Source: VSJD01 sp041653875 (GTDB lineage Bacteria; Verrucomicrobiota; Kiritimatiellia; JAAZAB01). Taken from it: DNA of 64,000 nt. The notes under the pieces are model-generated. The model was not told where the DNA came from, made no database searches, and saw nothing but the letters and a program-made list of their open reading frames with translations. This document shows, in pieces, positions 7,062 to 15,731 of this stretch (within the stretch, counting starts at the first letter, position 1; every line of letters starts with the position of its first letter). The position numbers were made by a program, and so were the translations under genes. Where the stretch lies: assembly GCA_041653875.1 (NCBI GenBank), contig JBAZEM010000001.1, positions 189,404 to 253,403 of the forward strand. Reading direction: 5' to 3'.

Positions 7062-8320
7062 ACAAGTTGACGGTCCGCGACGTTAATTTCAAGGGCGCGC
7101 GCGCGCTGGTGCGCGTGGATTTCAACGTGCCCATCCAGGATGGGCGCGTGGCCGACGATACCCGCATCGAAGCGGCCTTGCCGACCATCAAGTACATCCT
7201 CGACCAGGGCGCCGCCGTGGCGCTGATGAGCCACCTGGGCCGCCCCAAGGGCGGCAAGCCTGAGCCCGCGTTCAGTCTGAAACCGGTGGCCGAGCGCCTG
7301 CAGGTATTGCTGGGACGTCCGGTAAAATTCGGGCCGGACTGTGTCGGCGCCGAAACGCTGGAGTTGGCGCGCTCTTTGAAACCGGGCGATGTGTTGCTTG
7401 TGGAAAACACCCGGTTCTATAAGGAAGAGGAGGGCAAGGTCAAGCTTGCCGATGACGTCACGGACGAGCAGAAGAAAGCCGCCAAGGCGGAGATGAAGGC
7501 CAAACAGAAGGAGTTCGCGAAGAAACTGGCCCTGCTCGGCGACGGGAATATCTACGTAAATGACGCCTTCGGCTCCGCTCACCGCGCGCATGGCTCGACG
7601 GCGGTGGTCTGTCAGTTTTACAAAAAGAGCGTGGCCGGGTTCCTGATGGAAAAGGAAATCGATTACCTGGGCCGCGCGCTGTCCAATCCGGAGCGTCCGT
7701 TCGTGGCCATCCTCGGCGGCGCCAAGGTCAGCGACAAGGTCAACGTCATCACCAACCTGTTGGACAAGGTCAACAGCCTGATCATCGGCGGCGCCATGGC
7801 CTATACGTTCTACCGCGCCAAGGGCTTGCCGACCGGCAAGTCCCTGGTGGAAGAGGACAAGATCGAGCTGGCCCGCGAAATTCTGGCAAAGGCCCGCGCC
7901 AAGGGCGTGAACGTGCTCTTGCCGGTGGATAACGTGATCGCCGACAAGTTCGACGCCCAGGCCCGCGCGGAAACCGTCGGCGAACAGGGCATCCGCGATG
8001 GCTGGATGGCGCTCGATATCGGGCCGCAATCGGCCCAACTGTTTGCCGCCGAAATTGCCAAGTCCAAAACCGTGGTCTGGAACGGTCCCATGGGCTGTTT
8101 CGAAATGGCCCCGTTTGCGGCCGGCACCCTGGCGGTGGCCCAGGCGATTGCCGCGACAAAATGCCTGAGCATCATCGGCGGGGGCGACAGCGTCAGCGCC
8201 GTCAACAAGAGCGGCCTGGCCGACAAGATGACGCACATCAGCACCGGCGGCGGCGCCAGTCTGGAGTTTTTGGAAGGCAAGGAATTGCCGGGCGTGGCGG
8301 CCCTGAGCGATAAAGGGTAG
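7058..8320 (+). CDS. pgk: phosphoglycerate kinase
   Basis: This enzyme catalyses the ATP-forming step from 1,3-bisphosphoglycerate. It has 420 residues from the ATG at 7058, which overlaps the gap stop codon. Family motifs are RVDFNVPIQDGRVADDTRI, MSHLGRPKGG, LLVENTRFYKEE, ILGGAKVSDK, WNGPMGCFE and the nucleotide-binding GGGDSVSAVNKSGL...HISTGGGASLEFLEGKELPGV. The protein is ~25 residues longer than typical because of a charged insertion (DVTDEQKKAAKAEMKAKQKE) between the VENTRF motif and the NDAFGSAHRAH motif, a variant seen in several phyla. An upstream in-frame start at 6992 would lie inside gap and is rejected. Confidence 0.97.
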   Translation: MNKLTVRDVNFKGARALVRVDFNVPIQDGRVADDTRIEAALPTIKYILDQGAAVALMSHLGRPKGGKPEPAFSLKPVAERLQVLLGRPVKFGPDCVGAETLELARSLKPGDVLLVENTRFYKEEEGKVKLADDVTDEQKKAAKAEMKAKQKEFAKKLALLGDGNIYVNDAFGSAHRAHGSTAVVCQFYKKSVAGFLMEKEIDYLGRALSNPERPFVAILGGAKVSDKVNVITNLLDKVNSLIIGGAMAYTFYRAKGLPTGKSLVEEDKIELAREILAKARAKGVNVLLPVDNVIADKFDAQARAETVGEQGIRDGWMALDIGPQSAQLFAAEIAKSKTVVWNGPMGCFEMAPFAAGTLAVAQAIAATKCLSIIGGGDSVSAVNKSGLADKMTHISTGGGASLEFLEGKELPGVAALSDKG

Positions 8321-8350
8321 GAGTTTTACGCTTACGGAGGATAATCTTAC

Positions 8351-8457
8351 TGTAGCCGCGAGACGACTCTTCTACGCCCTGCGTAGCGGCTTCGCAGAGC
8401 AGGGTAGGCTCGCGTGATGGGGCGGAAAACGTCGGCCTAAACGTCCGACGGCTACAG
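8351..8457. repeat. GTAG-bounded REP pair (BIME-like), family A
   Basis: Two inward-facing units occur here. The left one is GTAGC followed by stem CGCGAG...CTCGCG. The right one, read from the other strand, is GTAGC followed by stem CGTCGG...CCGACG. The whole begins TGTAG and ends CTACA. Close relatives lie at 22016-22078, 40017-40099 and 59122-59223. Confidence 0.85.
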
Positions 8458-8516
8458 AGAAAGCCGCCCCGCTTCGAGGTCATGGCTTGTCCAAAGTTGC
8501 GCGTGGCGCCTAACTC

Positions 8517-8558
8517 TTAACCAAGAACAAAGAACCAAGAACGCGGAACCAGGAACTA
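8517..8558. repeat. AACCAAG-type heptad array before tpiA
   Basis: Six heptads of the AACCAAG/AACAAAG/AACCAGG type end four bases before the tpiA start codon, leaving no recognisable ribosome binding site between. Confidence 0.8.
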
Positions 8559-8562
8559 TATT

Positions 8563-9327
8563 GTGAATGCTAATCGCAAACCGATTGTCGCGGGCAACTG
8601 GAAGATGAACAACACTGTGGCCGAGGCTCTGGCCCTGGTTGCGGAAATAAAGCGCCAGGCGGCCGAGAGCAAGGGTGTTGAGATTGTGCTCTGTCCGCCC
8701 TTCACCGCCCTGCAGGCTGTGAGCGGCGCGATTTCCGGGACGGCTATCGGGCTGGGCGCGCAGAATATGCACTCGGAAAAAGCGGGCGCTTTTACCGGCG
8801 AGGTCTCGGCGGTCATGTTGCGCGAACTGTATTGCCACTATGTCATTATCGGCCACAGCGAGCGCCGCACGCTCTTCGGTGAAACCGATGCGGCTGTCAA
8901 CCGCAAAGTCAAGACTGCCCTGGCCGGCAACCTGCGCCCGATCGTCTGTGTTGGCGAAACCCTGCAACAGCGGCAGGCGAACCAGACCGAGGCGGTCATC
9001 CGCACCCAGGTGCTGAACGGCCTGAAAGACATTGGCGCGGACCAATTTGCCCCCATCATCATGGCCTACGAGCCGGTCTGGGCGATCGGCACCGGCATGA
9101 CGGCCTCGCCCGCGCAGGCGCAGGACGTGCATAAATTTATCCGCGGCCTGTTGCAGGAAATGGCCGGCGAACGCGTGGCGCAAGCCGTGCGCATCCAGTA
9201 CGGCGGCAGTGTCAAGCCCGCCAACGCCAAGGAGTTGTTTCACCAGCCGGATATCGACGGCGGCCTGATCGGCGGCGCGGCGCTGGACGCCGATTCGTTC
9301 ATGGCCATCGTGAACGCGGCGCTGTAA
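8563..9327 (+). CDS. tpiA: triosephosphate isomerase
   Basis: This TIM-barrel enzyme interconverts dihydroxyacetone phosphate and glyceraldehyde 3-phosphate. The product has 254 residues, the normal length. Visible motifs are GNWKMNNT with the active-site lysine, the electrophilic histidine in VIIGHSERRTLFGE, the catalytic glutamate in YEPVWAIGTG and the phosphate loop YGGSVKPANA...GGLIGGAALD. The start is GTG at 8563; a TTG two bases earlier is out of frame, and there is no ribosome binding site because a heptad array abuts the start. It follows pgk after ~240 bases of repeats and is followed by secG, the common gap-pgk-tpiA-secG order. Confidence 0.97.
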   Translation: MNANRKPIVAGNWKMNNTVAEALALVAEIKRQAAESKGVEIVLCPPFTALQAVSGAISGTAIGLGAQNMHSEKAGAFTGEVSAVMLRELYCHYVIIGHSERRTLFGETDAAVNRKVKTALAGNLRPIVCVGETLQQRQANQTEAVIRTQVLNGLKDIGADQFAPIIMAYEPVWAIGTGMTASPAQAQDVHKFIRGLLQEMAGERVAQAVRIQYGGSVKPANAKELFHQPDIDGGLIGGAALDADSFMAIVNAAL

Positions 9328-9335
9328 AAAATGAA

Positions 9336-9434
9336 AGAAGTCAGAATTCAGGATTCAGAATTTAGAATAATGTTTTCTGTATGGCATGCGTCTTGGCCTT
9401 TTGTTCTGTATTCTATATTCTGACTGCTGATTAC
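9336..9434. repeat. inverted pair of TCAG heptad arms
   Basis: Downstream of tpiA, units of the AATTCAG/GATTCAG type (9336-9368) are followed by a ~36-base spacer and the complementary TTCTGTATTCTATATTCTGA array (9405-9434). This is the same layout as the other intergenic clusters. Confidence 0.8.
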
Positions 9435-9480
9435 CGGAGCAGTTTTGATTTCGGTATATTTTTAGGGAGAATATCACTAC

Positions 9481-9781
9481 TGTCCGGTTAAAAAAGCCTA
9501 TAAATAAAGGGTTGCGTTCATTCTGTGGGACAGACTCTGCAATGCACATTAAAAAGATCAATAAAATCAGCGTTTTCCCGAATACCAAGCGATTTAAAAA
9601 GTGTAGAATCCTGTAAACAGCAACAAGGGTGTGCCATCAATTATTAAGGGTTTTTTCATACATCAACGATTTTGCCGCCACAAATTACCGTCTTTGAATT
9701 GAAATCGGCGAAAAACATTGTTGTGATTACGCCCTTATTTTATAGGCATCAAATCATCTTTGGTAATAATTAAACCGGACA
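9481..9781. mobile_element. MITE-like non-autonomous element with TGTCCGGTT ends
   Basis: The gap 9328-9797 has no gene. Within it, 9481-9781 is an A/T-rich block whose ends are inverted repeats. The left end starts TGTCCGGTTAAA and contains GCCTATAAATAAAGGG. The right end, read on the other strand, starts TGTCCGGTTTAA and contains GCCTATAAAATAAGGG. There is no open frame for a transposase. The ~300-bp size, terminal inverted repeats and base composition unlike the flanks point to a deletion derivative of an insertion sequence. I do not see a clear target duplication. It sits directly upstream of secG. Confidence 0.65.
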
Positions 9782-9797
9782 CCAGTGGGAGAATATT

Positions 9798-10250
9798 ATG
9801 ATTTATCTCAAAGCCTTGTTGATCTTGATCGAAATTGTCAGCAGTATTCTGCTGATCGTGATTGTCCTGTTACAGCGTTCGAAGAGCGAGGGGCTGGGCT
9901 TGGCTTTCGGCTCCCAAATGGGCGAGTCGCTGTTTGGCGCGCGGGCCGGCAATGTCCTGGTGAAAGCCACAATGTGGCTTGGCATAATTTTCCTGGTCAA
10001 TACGACCGTGCTGGCCAAAATTTACTCCAAGGGAACATCCCAATCCCTGATATCGGAAAGCAGTGTTCCGGAACCCTTGACGCGTAACGTACCGGTCCCC
10101 GCCGGGGCGCAGGTTCCGGTGGGGCAGACTGCCAACCAGCCTCTGGCTCCGGTTGCGCCCGCATCGCTCCCAATGACTCCGCTGGCGTCGGACTCCTCGC
10201 CGATTGTGCCGGTCAGCGTGCCTGACACCACACCCGCTCCGGCCCCTTGA
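9798..10250 (+). CDS. secG: preprotein translocase subunit SecG
   Basis: This small inner-membrane subunit of the SecYEG protein-export channel is 150 residues long. The first ~75 residues match the family: a first transmembrane helix (ALLILIEIVSSILLIVIVLL), the conserved cytoplasmic QRSKSEGLGLAFG...ESLFGARAGNVLVKAT loop, and a second helix (WLGIIFLVNTTVLA). The tail from residue ~80 is long, proline/alanine-rich and of low complexity, unlike the short E. coli protein but common in other phyla. A GGGAG precedes the ATG. It follows tpiA, a conserved neighbour, but a MITE-like element now separates the two. Confidence 0.93.
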   Translation: MIYLKALLILIEIVSSILLIVIVLLQRSKSEGLGLAFGSQMGESLFGARAGNVLVKATMWLGIIFLVNTTVLAKIYSKGTSQSLISESSVPEPLTRNVPVPAGAQVPVGQTANQPLAPVAPASLPMTPLASDSSPIVPVSVPDTTPAPAP

Positions 10251-10340
10251 AGCGGCAATTTAGACTGTGGGCTGTAGCCTGGTAGCCCTCGGGAATAAAT
10301 CCGTTCCGGCAACGTGCGTAATAGCTCTAAAGTAGTCGCC

Positions 10341-12203
10341 ATGCCAAGGCCTCTTCCCATATCGTTGAAGCGCGCCGTTTGGGTTGCTGGTGTGCTGGCC
10401 GGCATACTTCTGCTTTCTGCCTGCCGGCCCCAGGCGGGGTGCCGCCCTCAGGCTGAGCCTCTGACTTCTTCGGAACCTGCGGGTCAAACCACGTTCTACG
10501 GGGTGGCGGAAAAAATTCGCGGGTTCGATCCGGTCAAGGCCGGCGATGTGGCCTCGGCGCTGGCGATCAGCCGGATTTACGAGGGGTTGCTTCAATATGC
10601 CTATCTGAAACGGCCCTATGCTGTCGAGCCGTGTCTGGCCGCCGCCTTGCCGCAGGTCTCGCCGGATGCGCTTACCTATACTTTTCCCATTCGCCGCGGC
10701 ATTTATTTTCAAGACGATCCCTGCTTCACCGCCACCCAGGGCCGCGGACGCGAATTGACCGCCGCCGATTTTGTCTATGCCGTCAAACGGGTTGCCGATC
10801 TCAAAACAGGCTCGACGGGATTCTGGGTATTCAACGACCGGATTGCGGGGCTTGATGAATTTCGCGCCGCTTCCGCCGGCGACAAGCCGACCGATTACAG
10901 CCTGCCGGTGGAAGGCTTGAGTGCGCCGGACGACTATACCTTCCAAATCCGGCTCAAGCGGCCTTATCCGCAACTGCTCTGGATCATGACCATGCATTAC
11001 ACGTTTGCCGTGCCGCGCGAGGCCGTGAATTTTTACGGCGCGGACTTTGTCAACCATCCGGTGGGCACGGGGCCTTACGTGCTGAAGTCGTGGAAAAAGA
11101 ATCACCGGATGGAATACGCGCGCAATCCCAAGTGGGCGCAGACCGGCCGGATCGAGCGCTACCCGGCCGAGGGTTCGCCGGACGATGCCGCGCAAGGCCT
11201 CTTGGCGGATGCCGGCAAACCTTTGCCCATGGTTGACCGCGTGGTGCAGTATGTCGTCGAGGATACATCCACGGGGTGGTTTATGTTCCTCAAGGGCCAG
11301 TTGGAGATGTCCGGCATCTCGCGCGACAATTGGAATGCCGTGATTTCAGCCAACAAGTCCTTGAATAACGACCTGGCCGCCAAGGGCATCCGCATGTTCG
11401 CTTCCCCGGTGATGGAGACTTTTTATATCGGGTTTAACATGGATGATCCCATCGTGGGCCCTAACAAGCGCCTGCGCCAGGCTTTGACCTGCGCCTTCAA
11501 CTCGGACACCTATATTCGCTTCTATAATAACCGCGTTATCCGCGCCAAGAGTCCCGTTCCGCCCGGCATCGCCGGGTTCGAGCACCAGTCCACGCCGTAC
11601 CCCTTTGACCTGATCCGTGCCCGCAGTTTGCTTGCGGAAGCGGGCTATCCCGGCGGCAAGGATCCCGGCACCGGACGTCGTCTCAAGCTGAGCATCGACC
11701 TGGGCAACGCCAGCGATCCCGAAGTGCGCGCCGCCGTGGAATTATTCGCCGATTTCATGGGGCAGATCGGCGTCGTGATTACGCCGATCTACAATAATTG
11801 GCCGGCTTTTCTCGAACGCATGGAGCGGCGCCAGGCGCAATTGTTCCGGCTGGGTTGGGTCGCGGATTATCCCGACGCCGAAAACTTTCTCCAGCTTTTT
11901 TATGGCCCCAACAGTTCGCCGGGCCCCAACCACAGCAATTACAACAACAAGGAGTTCGACGCGCTTTATGAGCAAGTGCGGGTCATGCCGGAGTCGCCGG
12001 AACGCACCGCGCTCTATCGCCGGATGGCGGCCATGGTGGTCGAGGACTGCCCCTGGATTTTCGAACAGCACCCGCTTTCCTACGCGCTGACCCACGCCTG
12101 GTTGAAGAATTACAAACCCCACGACTTCCCCTACGGCATGGGCAAATATTACGCCATCGACACCGAGGCGCGCCGGGCCTGGCAAACGCAAGAAAACCCC
12201 TGA
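10341..12203 (+). CDS. peptide ABC transporter substrate-binding lipoprotein (OppA/DppA family)
   Basis: This is a family 5 extracellular solute-binding protein for oligopeptides or similar substrates. The start at ATG 10341 gives a basic N-terminus, a hydrophobic core and a lipobox LLSAC, so the mature protein would be anchored as a lipoprotein at the resulting cysteine. An alternative GTG at 10314 would add nine residues. The body shows the typical opening FDPVKAGDVASALAISRIYEGLLQY, SPDALTYTFPIRRGIYFQDD, YPQLLWIMTMHYTFAVPREAV and VGTGPYVLKSWKKN. Later come IGFNMDDP, LRQALTCAFN and the C-terminal FRLGWVADYPDAENFLQLFYG. At ~620 residues it is long for the family. No permease or ATPase genes are adjacent, so it may be an orphan binding protein. 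Confidence 0.92.
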   Translation: MPRPLPISLKRAVWVAGVLAGILLLSACRPQAGCRPQAEPLTSSEPAGQTTFYGVAEKIRGFDPVKAGDVASALAISRIYEGLLQYAYLKRPYAVEPCLAAALPQVSPDALTYTFPIRRGIYFQDDPCFTATQGRGRELTAADFVYAVKRVADLKTGSTGFWVFNDRIAGLDEFRAASAGDKPTDYSLPVEGLSAPDDYTFQIRLKRPYPQLLWIMTMHYTFAVPREAVNFYGADFVNHPVGTGPYVLKSWKKNHRMEYARNPKWAQTGRIERYPAEGSPDDAAQGLLADAGKPLPMVDRVVQYVVEDTSTGWFMFLKGQLEMSGISRDNWNAVISANKSLNNDLAAKGIRMFASPVMETFYIGFNMDDPIVGPNKRLRQALTCAFNSDTYIRFYNNRVIRAKSPVPPGIAGFEHQSTPYPFDLIRARSLLAEAGYPGGKDPGTGRRLKLSIDLGNASDPEVRAAVELFADFMGQIGVVITPIYNNWPAFLERMERRQAQLFRLGWVADYPDAENFLQLFYGPNSSPGPNHSNYNNKEFDALYEQVRVMPESPERTALYRRMAAMVVEDCPWIFEQHPLSYALTHAWLKNYKPHDFPYGMGKYYAIDTEARRAWQTQENP

Positions 12204-12253
12204 AAAGCGGGCGGCCAGCAATTGTAATTATGACGTTCTGCCGTCAGCGAACA

Positions 12254-12377
12254 TGTCATCCCGAGCGAAGTCGAGGGATCTCCGTTTATGCGCAACACGT
12301 TTAAAAAGAGATTCTTCGACTTTCCGCCACAGGCGGACCCGCCTCTGGAGGGCGCTTCGCTCTGCTCAGAATGACAA
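12254..12377. repeat. ~120-bp imperfect palindrome starting TGTCATCCCGAG
   Basis: The gap 12204-12508 has no gene. Positions 12254-12377 form an imperfect palindrome. It opens TGTCATCCCGAGCGAAGTCG and closes with CGCTCTGCTCAGAATGACA, with an inner GAGATTCTTCGACT. A smaller CCGCCACAGGCGGACCCGCC hairpin is nested in it. A partial relative lies at 22105-22165. Around 12410-12440 a 9-bp-period stretch (CGCAAAGAA type) follows. Confidence 0.7.
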
Positions 12378-12508
12378 ACCAATGCGAAACCTCCGCAACT
12401 CAAAGAGTTTAACCGCAAAGAACGCAAAGATCGCATAGAAAACAAGAATATTGAGCCTCTTAATGGAAGTTACCGGGGCGGAACTGCGTTTTTCTTGCGC
12501 CGGCCTAT

Positions 12509-13570
12509 TTATGACGGGATAAAATTTTCGCGGCCGGTGAGGGCCAGGATGGTTTCGGCGATCAGCGCGACGGTGGCATCCAGGTCGCGCAGCGAGACGA
12601 TCTCCACGGGGCTGTGCATGTAGCGGTTCGGCACGCTGACCAGCGCCGCGGCACAGCCGCCGCGCGAAAGTTGCATGGCGTTGGCGTCGGTCCCGGTGCC
12701 GCGCGGCTCGGCCTGCATCTGGAACTTGATTTTCTTGCGGCGGGCGGTGTCGCAGAGCAGTTGCCCCAGCACGGGATTGATGTTGGCGCCGCGGTGCAGA
12801 ATGGGGCCCTTGCCCAGCGCAATGTCGCCGACTTTCTTGGGGTCTCCACCCGGGTAATCCGAGGTGAAGCCCACATCCACGGCAATGCCGATGTCCGGAT
12901 TAACATGATAAGCGCTGGTAATGGCGCCGCGCAGGCCGATTTCTTCCTGCACGGTGGATACCGCGAAGACGGCCACGTTCAGCTTTTTGCGCCGCAAGGC
13001 GCCCAGTGTTTCCGTCACGACCCAGGCGCCGATGCGATCGTCGAAGGCGCGCGAGGATACCAGCTCGTTTTTCAATTCGATGAAGTCCGGCGTGACGACC
13101 ACCGAATCGCCCACCGCCACCGATTTCAGGGCATCCGCCTTGTTCCTGGCGCCGATATCGATCCAGAGGTCCTCCAGCTTGACACCCTTGTCGCGCTCGG
13201 CCGCCTCCAGCAGATGGATCGGTTTGCGGCCGATGACGCCATAGACCGGTCCTTTTGAGGTGCTGATGCACACGCGCTGGCCGACGGCGACCAGCGGGTC
13301 CCAGCCGCCGATGGCCGCAAAGAATATGAAACCTTTATCGTCAATGTGGGTAATCATCAGCCCGATTTCATCCACGTGGCCGGCCAGCATGACCTTGATC
13401 CGGGCCTTTTCGTTCAGCGCCCCGATCAGGTTCCCATGGACGTCCCCGGCGACCCGGTCCGCGGCGTTTTGCATCCGGGCGCGAATAATTTTTTGAGCGG
13501 GCACTTCGAATCCCGAGGGGGAGGGTTGTTTCATCAGACTTTTCAAAAAAGCCAGCGCATCAGCATTCAT
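12509..13570 (-). CDS. M42 family metallopeptidase (glutamyl aminopeptidase type)
   Basis: This 353-residue cytosolic dinuclear-metal aminopeptidase of the M42 family (FrvX/YsdC/PepA type), from the ATG at 13570, is the usual length. Metal-ligand and catalytic segments are visible: LAGHVDEIGLMITHID with the first histidine and aspartate, SRAFDDRIGAWVV with the bridging aspartate, the catalytic glutamate pair in VQEEIGLRGA, AVDVGFTSD, and the C-terminal MHSPVEIVSLRDLDA with the last histidine. Such enzymes form tetrahedral dodecamers that trim short peptides. A CAAGGACC segment precedes the start. The frame extends further upstream to 13807, but that part is heptad repeat and is rejected. The gene points against its neighbours. 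Confidence 0.94.
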   Translation of the reverse strand: MNADALAFLKSLMKQPSPSGFEVPAQKIIRARMQNAADRVAGDVHGNLIGALNEKARIKVMLAGHVDEIGLMITHIDDKGFIFFAAIGGWDPLVAVGQRVCISTSKGPVYGVIGRKPIHLLEAAERDKGVKLEDLWIDIGARNKADALKSVAVGDSVVVTPDFIELKNELVSSRAFDDRIGAWVVTETLGALRRKKLNVAVFAVSTVQEEIGLRGAITSAYHVNPDIGIAVDVGFTSDYPGGDPKKVGDIALGKGPILHRGANINPVLGQLLCDTARRKKIKFQMQAEPRGTGTDANAMQLSRGGCAAALVSVPNRYMHSPVEIVSLRDLDATVALIAETILALTGRENFIPS

Positions 13571-13575
13571 GGATG

Positions 13576-13918
13576 GTCCTTGGTTCGATATTTCCGATTT
13601 ATGATTTTCGATTTGCGATTGAAGAAGAATTCGTAAAGAAACCCGGCTCATGAAGTCGCTTTTCGCATAACCATGGCGGCGATTCATGGCGAACGTATGG
13701 TTCCATTGTGCAAACCGCCGGGCGGCTGTCAAGCCGCCATTTGTCGTTTCCAAATCTTGAACTTGCGCAAACGGGCGCGGGTCGGTAAGGTAATGAATTT
13801 GTCGCAACGATAAGGGGCAGGGACTGCCGATTAAAGAGTTCCTGGTTCCTTGTTCGTCGTTCTTCGTTTCGAATTAATCCGGCGGCTGACAGAAACCAAG
13901 AACTAAGAACGAAGAACA
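13576..13918. repeat. intergenic heptad arrays between M42 gene and gpmI
   Basis: The gap 13571-13950 has no gene. It holds GATTTAT/GATTTTC-type heptads at 13590-13625. An inverted pair follows: TTCCTGGTTCCTTGTTCG-type units at 13838-13873 and AACCAAGAACTAAGAACG-type units at 13893-13918. A ~20-base spacer separates the two arms of the pair. Confidence 0.8.
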
Positions 13919-13950
13919 TTCTGAAACGGTCGTCGTCATAAGGAATCATA

Positions 13951-15615
13951 ATGGACACACTGCAAAAATCGAACCACGCCCGGTCGAAGGGGCCGGTGGT
14001 GCTGACGATCATGGATGGGGTGGGGATCGGCAAATACGCGGAAGGCGACGCGGTTCGCTCGGCGCTCAAGCCGAATCTGGACTGGCTGAAAGCCAATGCG
14101 CTTGGCTGCCGGCTCAAGGCGCACGGCAAGGCGGTCGGCCTTCCCAGCGACGCCGATATGGGCAACAGCGAAGTGGGCCATAACGCCATCGGCTGCGGCC
14201 GGGTCTATGACCAGGGCGCCATGCTGGTCAACGCGGCGATCGCCTCGGGCGCCATGTTCCGGGGCGAGGTCTGGACAAAGCTCGTCCGCAACTGCCGCGC
14301 GCACAACGGCGCGCTCCATTTCATCGGACTGTTCTCCGACGGCAACGTCCACAGCCACCTGGACCATCTCAAGGCCATGCTGGAACAAGCCAAAAAAGAA
14401 GGCGCGCGCAAAGCGCGCATCCATATCCTGTTGGATGGCCGCGACGTGGGCGAAACCTCGGCGCTGGACTACGTGGATCCGTTCGAAAAGTTTCTGGCCG
14501 GCCTGAACGCGGATAAATCCGTGGATTATTGCATCGCCTCCGGCGGCGGGCGCATGGCGATCACCATGGACCGCTACAACGCCAACTGGGACATGGTCAA
14601 GCGCGGCTGGGACACGCATGTGCGCGGGATCGGCCCGCAGTTCGAATCGGCCCATGCCGCCATCGAGGCCCTGCGCCGCTCCAAGCCGGGTGTCATTGAC
14701 CAGGACCTGCCGCCCTTTGTCATTGCCCGCGACGGCGACCCCGTGGGGCCGATTGTGGATGGCGACAGCGTCATCTGCTTCAATTTTCGCGGCGACCGCG
14801 CCATCGAGATCAGCCGGGCTTTTGAGGACGACAATTTCGATAAATTCGACCGCGCGCCCCGCCCCAAGGTGGAATACGCCGGCATGATGCAATATGACGG
14901 CGACTTGAAAATTCCGAAGCAATATTTGGTCACTCCGCCGGCCATCGACCGAACCATGGGCGAATTGCTGAGCCGGGCGGGCATCCGGCAACTGGCGGTC
15001 AGCGAAACCCAGAAGTTCGGGCATGTCACGTATTTTTTCAATGGCAACCGTTCGGGCCGATTCGACGCGAAATTGGAGGAGTATGTCGAAATCCCGTCCG
15101 ACCGCGTTCCCTTCGAACAGCGCCCCTGGATGAAGGCGGCGGAAATAACCGACTATGTCGCGGGCGCGATCCGGGAGAACAAGTTCCCGTTCATTCGCCT
15201 GAACTATCCCAATGGCGACATGGTGGGGCATACGGGTGTCTATCAGGCCACGCAAATCGCGGTGGAAACGGTGGATTTATGCCTCGGCCGGCTGATGGCC
15301 GCCGTCAAGGAGGCCGGCGGCATCCTGGTGGTCTCGGCCGATCACGGCAATGCCGACGACATGTTCGAGCACGATGAAAAAACCGGCAAGGTCAAGACCG
15401 ATCCGGCCACCGGCAAGCTCCGGGCCAAGACCAGTCATTCGCTCAATCCCGTGCCATGCTATATTTTCGATCCGGCCGGGAGCGCCGGCCTGGCTTTGTC
15501 CGCGGCATCTTCCGAGGGACTGGGCATCAGCAGTCTGGCGGCCACCTGCTTGACGTTGCTGGGGTTTGTCCCGCCGCCGGATTACGACAAGAGCATCGTG
15601 GAAATCAAGGATTAA
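13951..15615 (+). CDS. gpmI: 2,3-bisphosphoglycerate-independent phosphoglycerate mutase
   Basis: This enzyme interconverts 3- and 2-phosphoglycerate through a phosphoserine intermediate on a dimanganese site. Its 554 residues are somewhat more than the typical ~510. The metal aspartate lies in VVLTIMDGVGIG, and the phosphorylated serine is S73 in DADMGNSEVGHNAIGCGR. SDGNVHSHLDHL and ICFNFRGDRAIEISRAF follow. The second metal site is in NYPNGDMVGHTG and VSADHGNADDMFE. The extra length is mainly a longer N-terminus and small insertions. AAGGA lies about ten bases before the ATG. It complements gap, pgk and tpiA nearby, so four glycolytic enzymes lie within ten kilobases. Confidence 0.95.
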   Translation: MDTLQKSNHARSKGPVVLTIMDGVGIGKYAEGDAVRSALKPNLDWLKANALGCRLKAHGKAVGLPSDADMGNSEVGHNAIGCGRVYDQGAMLVNAAIASGAMFRGEVWTKLVRNCRAHNGALHFIGLFSDGNVHSHLDHLKAMLEQAKKEGARKARIHILLDGRDVGETSALDYVDPFEKFLAGLNADKSVDYCIASGGGRMAITMDRYNANWDMVKRGWDTHVRGIGPQFESAHAAIEALRRSKPGVIDQDLPPFVIARDGDPVGPIVDGDSVICFNFRGDRAIEISRAFEDDNFDKFDRAPRPKVEYAGMMQYDGDLKIPKQYLVTPPAIDRTMGELLSRAGIRQLAVSETQKFGHVTYFFNGNRSGRFDAKLEEYVEIPSDRVPFEQRPWMKAAEITDYVAGAIRENKFPFIRLNYPNGDMVGHTGVYQATQIAVETVDLCLGRLMAAVKEAGGILVVSADHGNADDMFEHDEKTGKVKTDPATGKLRAKTSHSLNPVPCYIFDPAGSAGLALSAASSEGLGISSLAATCLTLLGFVPPPDYDKSIVEIKD

Positions 15616-15724
15616 GAATTCAGAAGTCAGTAGTCAGGATTCAGAATATTTACGCTTAATAACGTGATTGTTGTCAATTATTTGCATCTATTCTGAATTC
15701 TGTCTTCTGAATCCTGAATTCAGT
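15614..15724. repeat. inverted pair of TCAG heptad arms after gpmI
   Basis: Directly after the gpmI stop, AATTCAGAAGTCAGTAG-type heptads (15616-15646) and their complement TTCTGAATTCTGTCTTCTG (15689-15724) enclose a ~43-base A/T-rich spacer. The right arm ends seven bases before the next start codon, so the downstream gene has no visible ribosome binding site. Confidence 0.85.
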
Positions 15725-15731
15725 TTTTACC

